Assembly (NCBI GenBank): GCA_937863205.1
Contig: CALMGA010000150.1
Location: forward strand, 13,699-21,419
From: an uncultured Beijerinckiaceae bacterium
GTDB taxonomy: Bacteria; Pseudomonadota; Alphaproteobacteria; Rhizobiales; Beijerinckiaceae
Direction of reading: 5' to 3'
DNA length: 7,721 bases
A program made the position numbers and the translations under genes. Each line of letters begins with the position of its first letter. Position 1 is the stretch's first letter. Of this stretch, positions 1 to 6,093 are shown piece by piece. The notes under the pieces were generated by a model, which saw nothing but the letters and a program-made list of their open reading frames with translations, was not told the origin of the DNA and did not search any database.

Positions 1-1819
1 CCTCCGTGCGTCCGAGCCCAAGCGTCAGTCCGATCGCGCCCGGCGCGACGCCGATGTCGAGGCGGACGGGTACCCGCAATTCGCGGCCGCTCGCCTTGAG
101 AACAATCGTGTCCCTGTCGGCGACGCCGAGACGCGCAGCGTCGGCCGGCGCCACCACGGCGACGTTGCCCCACACCTCCTTGCCGAGCGGCTTCGGGCAC
201 TCCTGCAGCCAGGCGTTGTTGGCGAAGCGGCCGTCGTAGAGCGTCGGGTCCGGCGCCAGCACCACGCTCAGGCCGCCAGCCCTCGCCGGGGGGAGCTTCG
301 TCGGCAGCTTGGCTTCACCGGGGTCGACCACCGGCGACGCGCGATCGCGGATCACGCCGTCGTGCAGCGCCTGCCGCCACCACGTCTCGAAGCCGTCGGC
401 TGTGGAGGCTTGCCATGTCGTGCGCCAAGTCGTGCGCACGAGATCGAGATCCCTGGCGTCGCTGCCGGTCGCGACGAGCGCGAGCAGGCGGCCGAGCGAG
501 CGCGTCTCGTAGAGCGGCACGAGGAGCGGCTGGATCAGGCTGGGGGTACCGTCGAACGCGGCGAGGTCGCCCCAACTTTCCAGCGGATGCGGCGCCGGCA
601 CGTGCCAGCGGCAGTGCGCGGCCGTTTCGTCGCGGTAAAGGCCGTGGTGCAGGGTGAAGGCCGCCTTGGTCAGTCGGTCGGCGAAGCCGAGATCGGGCGG
701 GGTGTCGTAGACCGGGTTGACACCGGATACGATCAGCGCGTCGACGCGGCCTGCGTCGAGGTCTCCCGCCAGCTCGGCGAGCGAACCGGCGTCCGGCCGC
801 TCGCGGTAGGTGACGGGCGCCTTCAGCCTGCCGTTGATCCAGGCGGCGAGCGCGTGCACCTCGCGTCCTTGCGCCGGGCCGGCGAGCACCAGCGCGCGGC
901 CGTTGTTGGCTTGGCACTCCGTGGCCACCGTGGCGACCACCTCCGCGAAAAGCGGCGGCAAGTCGGGCGCGGGTAGATCGGCGCCGAGCGCGTGCGCCAA
1001 CGCGACGGCGACGGCGGCGACTTCGTCCGGCGTCGCCGCGAAGCGGTGGTCCGCCTTCATGCCGGTCACCGTCGGGACGGGTTCGAAGACGTAAAGCCGG
1101 CTCATCGTCCGTTGACCCTCGCGGACGCGGCGGCGGTCGGCGAAGCCGCGCGCGTTGACGATCTGCCACGGCCCGACTCCGAGCGGATCGGCACCGAGCG
1201 CGACGACCACCGCGGCCTCGCCGAGCGCCGGCACGCTCAGGAGCTCCCGGCCGAAGGCGAGCGCGGTGCCGGCACGGGCCTCGCCATCATCGAGCGGATC
1301 GTGGACGTGCCAGCGCAAGCCGGGGAAGGTCTTCCGCAGCTCGGCAATCTGCCGCAGAAGCGTCGGCGAGGTGATCGGCCCGGTGAGCAGCCGCAGGCCG
1401 TCGCCGTTCTTCGCCCTGGCGCGAGCGAGCGCGTCGGCGAGCGCCGTTTCCAGCGCGACGGTGGCACGGATTTCGCCGCTCTCGCGAACGACCTGCGAGC
1501 GGTCGGGATCGTAAAGCGAGAGCACGTCCGCTTCGGCGAAGAGGTCCGTCGAGCCGAGGCTCGCCGGATGCAGCGGATTGCCCTCGACCTTGATCGGCCG
1601 CCCCTCGACGGAGGTGCAGATCACGCCGCGGCCGTAGCCGCCGAGGGGCAGCGTCGAGGCGAAGCGCAGCGGAATGCCGGGGATGAGGCGCTCGGGCATG
1701 CGCACGTAGGGCAGCACTTCCTCCGGCGGCTTGCCGCAGGAGGCCGTCAGCGCCGCCACATTGGCGGCGAGGAGCTGCAGCGCGCGGCGCCGGCTGAAGC
1801 CGTCCTCCGACTCGCTCAC
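1..1819 (-). CDS. actB: ActB-like Alternative Complex III subunit (MopB fold), 3' end outside window
   Basis: Probable ActB of Alternative Complex III, the quinol-oxidising complex that replaces bc1 in some bacteria. The frame stays open for 606 codons and leaves the left edge, so only the N-terminal, molybdopterin-oxidoreductase-like part is seen. The GTG start at 1817-1819 overlaps the stop of the upstream cytochrome as GTGA, which indicates translational coupling. Residues 9-28 form a Tat-like signal (SRRR, then a hydrophobic stretch to Cys28; the site is lipobox-like but imperfect). Typical family stretches follow: PPEEVLPYV (31-39), EGRPIKVEGNP (72-82) and LYDPDRS soon after. No N-terminal four-cysteine Fe-S motif is present, as expected because this domain of ActB is known to carry neither Mo cofactor nor cluster. 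The ferredoxin-like cluster domain normally fused behind it would lie outside the window. The alternative, a PsrA/NrfC-type molybdoenzyme, is less likely given the partner cytochrome. ActC-F should follow to the left. Confidence 0.88.
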   Translation of the reverse strand, partial: MSESEDGFSRRRALQLLAANVAALTASCGKPPEEVLPYVRMPERLIPGIPLRFASTLPLGGYGRGVICTSVEGRPIKVEGNPLHPASLGSTDLFAEADVLSLYDPDRSQVVRESGEIRATVALETALADALARARAKNGDGLRLLTGPITSPTLLRQIAELRKTFPGLRWHVHDPLDDGEARAGTALAFGRELLSVPALGEAAVVVALGADPLGVGPWQIVNARGFADRRRVREGQRTMSRLYVFEPVPTVTGMKADHRFAATPDEVAAVAVALAHALGADLPAPDLPPLFAEVVATVATECQANNGRALVLAGPAQGREVHALAAWINGRLKAPVTYRERPDAGSLAELAGDLDAGRVDALIVSGVNPVYDTPPDLGFADRLTKAAFTLHHGLYRDETAAHCRWHVPAPHPLESWGDLAAFDGTPSLIQPLLVPLYETRSLGRLLALVATGSDARDLDLVRTTWRTTWQASTADGFETWWRQALHDGVIRDRASPVVDPGEAKLPTKLPPARAGGLSVVLAPDPTLYDGRFANNAWLQECPKPLGKEVWGNVAVVAPADAARLGVADRDTIVLKASGRELRVPVRLDIGVAPGAIGLTLGLGRTE

Positions 1820-2472
1820 CGGTGGCACACGGAGCAGTCGGCGAGATGGCTCACCTCGATGCCGTAGTCCTTGAGGAGCTTATGCCCGACGACCGTCTGG
1901 TCGGGCGGCGGGGTCCAGTCGAGGCGAAAGATGGCCGCCTGCGGGCGCAGGTTGGGAGCTGGGTCGCGGTGGCATTCGAGGCACCATCCCATCGTCAGCG
2001 AGGAGGCCTGGTACATCAGCGGCATGTCGCCCACCTTGCCGTGGCAGGTGGTGCAGCCGACCCCCTTGGCGACGTGGATCGAGTGGTCGAAGTACACGTA
2101 GCCGGGCAGGCGGTGGACGCGCTGCCAGCGGATCGGCGTGTTGTCGGCGAGGCTGGTGCGCACCGGCGACAGCATGTCGGCATTGGTCCAGATCTGCGAA
2201 TGGCAGGTCATGCAGGTTTCCGTCGGCGGAAAGCCGGCATAGGCCGATTTTTCCACGCCGGTGTGGCAGTACCGGCAATCGAGGCCGAGCTGCGCAGCGT
2301 GGTGCTCGTGGCTGAACGGCACCGGCTGCGTGATGACGATCTTCTGCTCGGTCGTGTAGGGCGAGCGCGCGATGGCGAGACCATAGGCGAGGGCCACGGC
2401 GGGCACGACGACGAGGGAGCCGAGCACGACGCGCGCGACGGTGTCGGCCGAGCGGGAAAAGACCTGCGGCAT
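1816..2472 (-). CDS. actA: ActA-like pentaheme cytochrome c of Alternative Complex III
   Basis: This 218-residue protein carries five CxxCH haem c sites, at residues 66-70, 87-91, 140-144, 164-168 and 213-217. An N-terminal hydrophobic segment (about 14-35) would act as an uncleaved membrane anchor, leaving the haem domain in the periplasm. Extra histidines (for example HEHH at 55-58, and His130 and His133) are candidate distal haem ligands. Five haems, one anchor and a 4-base overlap with an ActB-like gene match ActA, which passes electrons from the quinol site towards cytochrome c or the oxidase. An in-frame TAA at 2482-2484, four codons upstream, fixes ATG 2470-2472 as the only sensible start. 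No clear Shine-Dalgarno precedes it, so initiation may be weak or near-leaderless. The other possibility is a cytochrome c7/c3-type electron carrier of a PsrABC-like complex; the haem number and neighbour argue for ActA. Confidence 0.9.
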   Translation of the reverse strand: MPQVFSRSADTVARVVLGSLVVVPAVALAYGLAIARSPYTTEQKIVITQPVPFSHEHHAAQLGLDCRYCHTGVEKSAYAGFPPTETCMTCHSQIWTNADMLSPVRTSLADNTPIRWQRVHRLPGYVYFDHSIHVAKGVGCTTCHGKVGDMPLMYQASSLTMGWCLECHRDPAPNLRPQAAIFRLDWTPPPDQTVVGHKLLKDYGIEVSHLADCSVCHR

Positions 2473-2718
2473 GGACGCGTTTTAGACGAACCGGTAGTTT
2501 CCGCCAATATCGAGAGATGAGGGGTTGCCGGGCCATCGATCATTTGCCGGCCATCCGGATCGGAAAGGAATGGTTGAGCGCATTGCAGCACCTGAACCTC
2601 CGAAGCCGCCCGAGCCCTCCTTCGCCGTGCACCCTGGAGAAGCCGCGACGTGTGCCGGTGGCTTGCGATGAGGAGCCATGGGCCGGCACATGGCCATTGC
2701 AGCCCGCCCAGTCGGATC
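2473..2718. promoter_or_regulatory. Divergent intergenic region between actA and the SCO gene
   Basis: This 246-base gap separates the leftward act genes from the rightward SCO gene and by position must contain promoters for both, or the promoter of one and the leader of the other. I could not pick out convincing -35/-10 pairs or a clean operator palindrome. The SCO frame is open upstream as far as about 2650, but that part lacks signal-peptide character and reads as non-coding. The assignment as a regulatory region rests on gene orientation only. Confidence 0.4.
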
Positions 2719-3543
2719 ATGCAAGAGCTTAGGCGCGTGTCAAACATTCTGCCGAGGCTGCGTGCGTCGGCGATCCTCTTCGTCCTGCTGTGCCCGCCCA
2801 TGGACGCAGCGCGCGCGGGGCTGACCGGGCAGACGCTGGCTTCGGCCGGCTTCCATTTCGCGCCGGGCGCCCCGCTTCCGCTTGACGCGGTTCTCCGCGA
2901 CCGGAGCGGTCCGACCACGCTCGGCGAAGCCCTGGCTGGCAAGCCGGCGCTGCTGATCTTCACCGATTACCGCTGCCGGTCGCTGTGCGGCGTCGTCCTC
3001 GACGAACTGGCGGACGCCGTGGCCGCCATGCCGCTCGCCCTCGATCGCGACTACGCCGTCGTCTCGATCGCGCTCGACGACCAGCAGACGCAGGCCGACG
3101 CGACCGCCTTTCGCGAGCGGCACGCGGCCGGCTCGTCGCTCCGGGATGCCGGCCGCTTCCTGACCGAAAGCAGCGCAGTACTTCACAGGATCGAGGCGAG
3201 TGTCGGGCTGGTGGCGCCCTACGACCCGGAGCACGCACAGTACGCTCATCCCGCCGGGCTCGTTCTGGTGGACGGCTCCGGCCGGGCGCAGCGCGTCATC
3301 AGCCCGTTCGCGTTGAACCCGTTCGACCTCAAGCTGGCCCTGACCGAGGCGGGAGCCGCGCCCCTGTCGCTCGGCACGCACGCGCTTCTCCTGTGCTACG
3401 GCTTCGACGCGGCGACCGGCCTGTACACGCCCCGCATCGAACGCGTGCTCGCGCTCGCCGCCGCGGCGACGGTGCTCGGGCTCGGCGGCGGCGTGAGCCT
3501 CCTTTTCTGGCGCGAGCGACGGCATCGCGTGCGCTCATCCTGA
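2719..3543 (+). CDS. SCO1/SenC-family copper chaperone with C-terminal membrane anchor
   Basis: This 274-residue protein has a thioredoxin-like SCO domain, which delivers copper to, or reduces, the CuA site of cytochrome oxidase in the periplasm. The copper ligands are visible: Cys86 and Cys90 in a CxxxC motif (CRSLCG) after the strand ALLIFTDY, and His177 in YAHPAG. Residues 14-33 form a signal peptide with a likely cleavage after ARA. A C-terminal helix (about 243-264, followed by WRERR) adds a second membrane segment. The segment around Cys226 (CYGFDAATGLY) resembles the CYxYDPxTGxY motif of SCO proteins encoded near oxidase or ACIII genes. The start is uncertain: ATG 2719 lacks a good Shine-Dalgarno, and GTG 2737 lies closer to the signal peptide. 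The gene is divergent from actA, which fits a role in building the oxidase that partners the complex. Confidence 0.88.
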   Translation: MQELRRVSNILPRLRASAILFVLLCPPMDAARAGLTGQTLASAGFHFAPGAPLPLDAVLRDRSGPTTLGEALAGKPALLIFTDYRCRSLCGVVLDELADAVAAMPLALDRDYAVVSIALDDQQTQADATAFRERHAAGSSLRDAGRFLTESSAVLHRIEASVGLVAPYDPEHAQYAHPAGLVLVDGSGRAQRVISPFALNPFDLKLALTEAGAAPLSLGTHALLLCYGFDAATGLYTPRIERVLALAAAATVLGLGGGVSLLFWRERRHRVRSS

Positions 3544-3644
3544 ACACCGCCCCGATCTTGCCATCGCTCAAACGGGCGACACGTGCTTACCAACGGGGGT
3601 GCCGCTGAGGTCGGCGTCGGCCGGCGCGACCGCGAAGCGTGGCG
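3544..3644. other. Spacer downstream of the SCO gene
   Basis: No gene or clear terminator hairpin is seen here. The minus-strand reading of this stretch may contain the decayed continuation of the NDH-2-like fragment (an ADADLSGTPVG-like segment in another frame), but the similarity is too weak to annotate. Confidence 0.3.
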
Positions 3645-3713
3645 AGCGACGCCGGCGATGCCGCCACGGACGATGACGACCCGTCGCGGGTTGATGCGAG
3701 TCACGGCTGTCAT
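3645..3713 (-). pseudogene. N-terminal remnant resembling a type II NADH dehydrogenase (FAD-binding motif)
   Basis: From ATG 3711-3713 the minus strand reads MTAVTRINPRRVVIVRGGIAG, close to the start of NDH-2-type pyridine nucleotide-disulphide oxidoreductases, where RRVVIVGGGFAG forms the first beta strand and glycine loop for FAD. Here the first Gly of the GGG triplet is Arg and the Phe is Ile. After about 23 residues the frame no longer matches the family, and a neighbouring frame has only weak similarity. A GGAG lies 4 bases upstream of the ATG, consistent with a once-real start. NDH-2 is normally about 400-450 residues, so almost the whole gene is missing. The glycine loop is shared by many flavoproteins, so the exact family is uncertain. 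Confidence 0.4.
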
Positions 3714-3854
3714 GCTCCACTTCTCGTCCCATCGGCTTCCGTTGAAGGTGACGCGGCTTGATCAAGGAGGGCGGGAGGACATGTTGTCCGTGTGCGGCCG
3801 ACGCCTCGCTGCGCGCGTGGATGATGTCGATCCCTTGTCTTGCGATTGGGGGGT

Positions 3855-4197
3855 GTGATCGAACAATCGCAGATGCGCAACCGCCTGTTGGCGCACCTGT
3901 CCGCCGATGACTTCGCGTCGCTGGCCAGCCATTTCGAACTGACCAGGAATGATTCGGGCGTCACGCTCATCGAGCCCGATGTGGCTATTCCCTTTTTGTA
4001 TCTCCTGGGGCCCGGCGTCGCGGGCGCGCGGTGGGCATCTCGCCGAGGTTGGCATGATCGGACGCGAGGGCTTCATCCACCCCCCCCCCGTGGTACTGGG
4101 GGTGGCCCACCTCGTGCAGATGCAGCTTCTGGATGAGGCGCATCGCATCCGCTGCGATCGGTGTCAGGAAGCCGCCGAGGCGAGGCCGAGCCTGCGT
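3855..4197 (+). pseudogene. Crp/Fnr-family regulator, frameshifted and lacking the DNA-binding domain
   Basis: From GTG 3855 (G-rich run just upstream) the frame reads VIEQSQMRNRLLAHLSADDF and continues to IEPDVAIPFLYLLGPGVA, the normal opening of a Crp/Fnr cyclic-nucleotide-binding-fold domain. Near 4015-4025 homology moves to another frame, which continues with GGHLAEVGMIGREGF, VVLGVAH and RIRCDRCQEAAEARPSLR, the later strands and start of the long helix in this family. A few residues are lost at the shift. Homology stops at about 4197, before the dimerisation helix is complete, and no helix-turn-helix follows. An intact member is about 220-240 residues. A run of ten C (4080-4089) lies inside the second frame. 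The protein cannot bind DNA as encoded, so this is a remnant. Confidence 0.75.
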
Positions 4198-4400
4198 CCC
4201 CGAGGCCGAATATCGAAGACTGCCGGGGCCGATTTGAACCCGCCTCGGCAGGGCTGTTCGGCGCCGCGTGCGAGCCGGCCAACCGGCAGCGGCGAACGTC
4301 GGATGCGACGGGCGATCGCAGCACTTCGGTGCGGCCAAGTCCGTCGGCGGACATGACAGGGGCGCGTGCCCCCCAACAAGTCCCTCGCAGGCGCTCGAAG
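4198..4400. other. Unassigned stretch between two Crp/Fnr remnants
   Basis: About 200 bases with several open frames on both strands but no recognisable protein family and no RNA gene. A tRNA-like T-arm string near 4230 is isolated. It is most likely scrambled sequence between remnants. Confidence 0.3.
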
Positions 4401-4611
4401 CGCTTCGGACTGCATGACGACCTCGCGCTCCTCGGAGCCGCCGGCCCTGCCGTGGTGTCGATTCCGGCTCGCCGCGCCGGTTGATTGGAAGACATCTCCC
4501 CAACTGCACATCCTGCAGGAGGGATGGGCCTGCAGGTACAGGATGCTTGCCGATGGCAGGCGGCAGATCCTGCCGCTTCACCTCCCCGGCGAAGTCCTCG
4601 ATGCCGATGAA
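4401..4611 (+). pseudogene. Second Crp/Fnr-family remnant (FixK/Fnr-like effector domain)
   Basis: The best-preserved part is LHILQEGWACRYRMLADGRR followed by QILPLHLPGEVLDAD (to about 4611), diagnostic of the central beta-roll of Crp/Fnr regulators, where LEGWACRYKxLPDGRRQI is a common version. Upstream, another frame gives DDLALLGAAGPAVVSIPARR up to a TGA at 4482-4484, which fits the N-terminal helix and first strand of the same fold. One frameshift near 4480-4495 therefore splits the gene. The C-terminal half with the helix-turn-helix is missing; past 4611 the sequence turns A-rich and loses coding character. Its sequence differs from the 3855-4197 fragment, so it is a second regulator and not a displaced half of the first. 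Confidence 0.68.
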
Positions 4612-4648
4612 AGAGACAAACAAGAGAACACGAAAAGTTTCTATTGCA

Positions 4649-4975
4649 TCAGGGCGCGAGCTTCAGGCCGACGATGCCGGTGATAACCAGTGCGAGGCTG
4701 GCGAGGCGCAATGCATCGACCGGCTCGGCGAATAACACCATGCCCGGCGCCGCCGTCCCGGCCGCGCCGACGCAGGTCCACACCGCATTGGCCGTACCCG
4801 CCGGCAGCGGCCGCAGCGCCAGGGTGAGGCCTCCCAAGCTTGCCCCATCCTCGTTACGACCAGCAGCAGCACCCAGGGGTTGCCGCAGTTCGTCCACGTA
4901 CTTCAACCCGATTGCCCAACTGCATTCGCAGACACCGGCCAGGAGGACATCGAACCAAGCCGTTCGCGACGCCAT
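4649..4975 (-). CDS. SMR-family transporter, SugE/Gdx type, with scrambled second helix (probably inactive)
   Basis: This 108-residue frame matches the size of small multidrug resistance proteins, four-helix membrane exporters; the SugE/Gdx branch exports guanidinium. Helix 1 has the essential Glu17 within ECSWAIGLKY. Helices 3 and 4 are clear (GTANAVWTCVGAAG, then RLASLALVITGIVGLKL). A good Shine-Dalgarno (GAGGAG, 6 bases from ATG) supports the start. Residues 31-46 are not a membrane helix (GAAAGRNEDG). The expected hydrophobic helix 2 (PWVLLLVVTRM) is read one base out of frame over the same bases, so two compensating indels appear to flank it, near G/C4 runs at 4876-4879 and 4843-4846. 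The conserved Tyr of GTAYAVW is Asn63. As written the protein probably cannot fold correctly. No partner SMR gene is adjacent. Confidence 0.72.
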   Translation of the reverse strand: MASRTAWFDVLLAGVCECSWAIGLKYVDELRQPLGAAAGRNEDGASLGGLTLALRPLPAGTANAVWTCVGAAGTAAPGMVLFAEPVDALRLASLALVITGIVGLKLAP

Positions 4976-5100
4976 CGGTTTCTCCTCAAATCAGTCCTGC
5001 AGCCCGAACCAACAAACTCTTTGCACCCGCCCGATGCCGCACCTGTCGGCGCGCCTCGGCCCGTGTTGCCGCGGTTGTCGGTTTATGCGTCCAAAAATCA
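4976..5100. other. Upstream region of the SMR gene
   Basis: This stretch holds the SMR Shine-Dalgarno and presumably its promoter on the minus strand. I looked for a guanidine-sensing riboswitch, which would suit a Gdx gene, and saw no convincing paired ACGR hairpins or other class signature. No other gene is recognised. Confidence 0.3.
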
Positions 5101-5316
5101 GGCATCTCCATCCCCGTCCGAAAAAGCGGTGAGCGCATGATCGCTCCAACAAGCGAGGGCACGGCCCTGTTTGCTGCGGAGACGGACGGCAGCCGGACCG
5201 TCGTCTTCGCGGCGACGATGACAGACCGGCGCCAGCCTGGGACATCGCCCGCGCGTGCGCCACATTTCATCCGCCGGCGGAACGTAGCGGTCGGCGTCAG
5301 ATGGGAGAAAGGATAA
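5101..5316 (+). pseudogene. Possible remnant of a small alpha/beta-barrel-like hypothetical protein
   Basis: The frame reads GISIPVRKSGERM, then FAAETDGSRTVVFAATMTD, and ends with FIRRRNVAVGVRWEKG before TAA. The order of a SIPV strand, an E-x-GxRT-hydrophobic strand, an M/L-x-D turn and a final V-x-V strand recalls a family of about 90-residue hypothetical proteins with an ISIPVExGN start. It is shorter between the first two strands, lacks a clear start and Shine-Dalgarno, and has unusual Arg-rich replacements. The match is from memory of the pattern and is weak; the stretch may be non-coding. Confidence 0.2.
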
Positions 5317-5419
5317 GTTTGGTACCCGACGATTCGTGTGCCATGCGGGAATCGGCGAGCAGTATCCCGGTCCGCCCTCGCACAGTGAAGTTTAGCCGGC
5401 GCTCGACACGCAGCAAGTG

Positions 5420-5701
5420 ATGAGCGGGAAGCCGGATTGCGGCGAAGCATCCTTCAAGGACGCCAGATGTCCGGCCGGACGCAGAGCCCTGCTGACGAGG
5501 GCCGACTCCGGCATCGGGCGCGCCGCCGCGATCGCCTTCGCGCGCGAGGGTGGCGACGTCGCCAACAACGACCTGCCGGACGAGCAGGGCGATGCGAAGG
5601 ATGTCGCTCGACTCGTGCGCGAGGCGGGGCGCAAGGCCGTCCTGCTGCCGGGCGACATTTCGCAGGAGGCGTTTTGTTTGCGCTTGGTGGCGGACGCGGT
5701 A
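5420..5701 (+). pseudogene. Short-chain dehydrogenase/reductase, N-terminal third only
   Basis: From ATG 5420 (or GTG 5417) about 94 residues match SDR enzymes of the YhdF/glucose-dehydrogenase-like type: a leader CGEASFKD, then AGRRALLTRADSGIGRAAAI, the cofactor-discriminating region FAREGGDV, and GRKAVLLPGDISQEAFC followed by VADAV. Homology stops sharply at about 5701, before the NNAG strand and the YxxxK catalytic motif, so no activity is possible. The family is normally about 250-300 residues. The first glycine of the TGxxxGIG cofactor loop is Arg27 here, which suggests relaxed selection. The open frame continues to a TGA at 5876-5878, but that part is unrelated and AT-richer. Confidence 0.75.
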
Positions 5702-5882
5702 GTGCATTCTTCCATTCCGGAGAGAAGATTGCGCCATCAAAATCCGGGATCAAACATCTTTCAGCCATCCGAGCCTGACAAACCCGCACCACGGCCTCGT
5801 GCTAGGCCAAAGCCAGCGCACACCCGCCAGCATCACCGCGTTCTCACACAGCTTCGGAACGAAGCCGTTCGATCCTGAGTGA
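5702..5882. other. AT-richer segment after the SDR breakpoint, unidentified
   Basis: This block is lower in GC than its surroundings and has no recognisable protein on either strand. It contains a near-palindromic string at about 5849-5869 (CTTCGGAACGAAG). It could be the tail of a lost insertion sequence or a piece of intergenic DNA carried in with a rearrangement; neither is demonstrated. No transposase motif is seen. Confidence 0.25.
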
Positions 5883-6020
5883 CTGGCATGGGCGCACTGC
5901 CGCCTGACCACCACCTTGCTCCCCGTCATCGAGGACCTGCGGACTTGGTCAGTGGAAGACATCAGGGTCGTGGAGGCGGCGCAGGAAGCGTACGAGCGGC
6001 GCTCAAGACCCGCGGATTGA
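5883..6020 (+). pseudogene. Unidentified C-terminal gene fragment (about 45 codons)
   Basis: Between TGA 5880-5882 and TGA 6018-6020 one frame shows strong G/C third-position bias and a helical, charged sequence (VIEDLRTWSVEDIRVVEAAQ, then EAYERRSRPAD). That resembles the C-terminus of a real protein of this genome. There is no good start codon or Shine-Dalgarno, so it is more likely the tail of a truncated gene than a small gene. I do not recognise the family. Confidence 0.25.
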
Positions 6021-6093
6021 CGCGGCGACCGAAGCACCGAGCGGATGACCCCGCCGCCGCTCCTCATCGGTGCATCCGGGCACCTCATGCTGG

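Noticed and set aside
315..1169. Long Arg-rich open frame on the minus strand inside the actB region
   Set aside because: It is a shifted reading of the same strand as actB. The composition is Arg/Ala/Pro-rich GC-shadow sequence, while the actB frame shows clear family motifs.
992..1867. Long plus-strand open frame opposite actB
   Set aside because: Antisense shadow caused by high GC third positions; no family resemblance and no ribosome site.
1822..2520. Plus-strand open frame opposite actA
   Set aside because: The opposite strand encodes five CxxCH haem sites in one frame, so this is a shadow.
4225..4250. tRNA-like T-arm string (GATTTGAACCC) suggesting a tRNA gene
   Set aside because: No matching acceptor, D or anticodon arms on either strand.
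4976..5150. Guanidine riboswitch upstream of the SugE/Gdx-like gene
   Set aside because: I looked for paired ACGR-loop hairpins and ykkC-type signatures on the minus strand and found none convincing.
5750..6088. Minus-strand open frame that could be a transposase remnant
   Set aside because: No DDE or other transposase motif, no terminal inverted repeats, and it crosses an apparent breakpoint and a codon-biased plus-strand tail.
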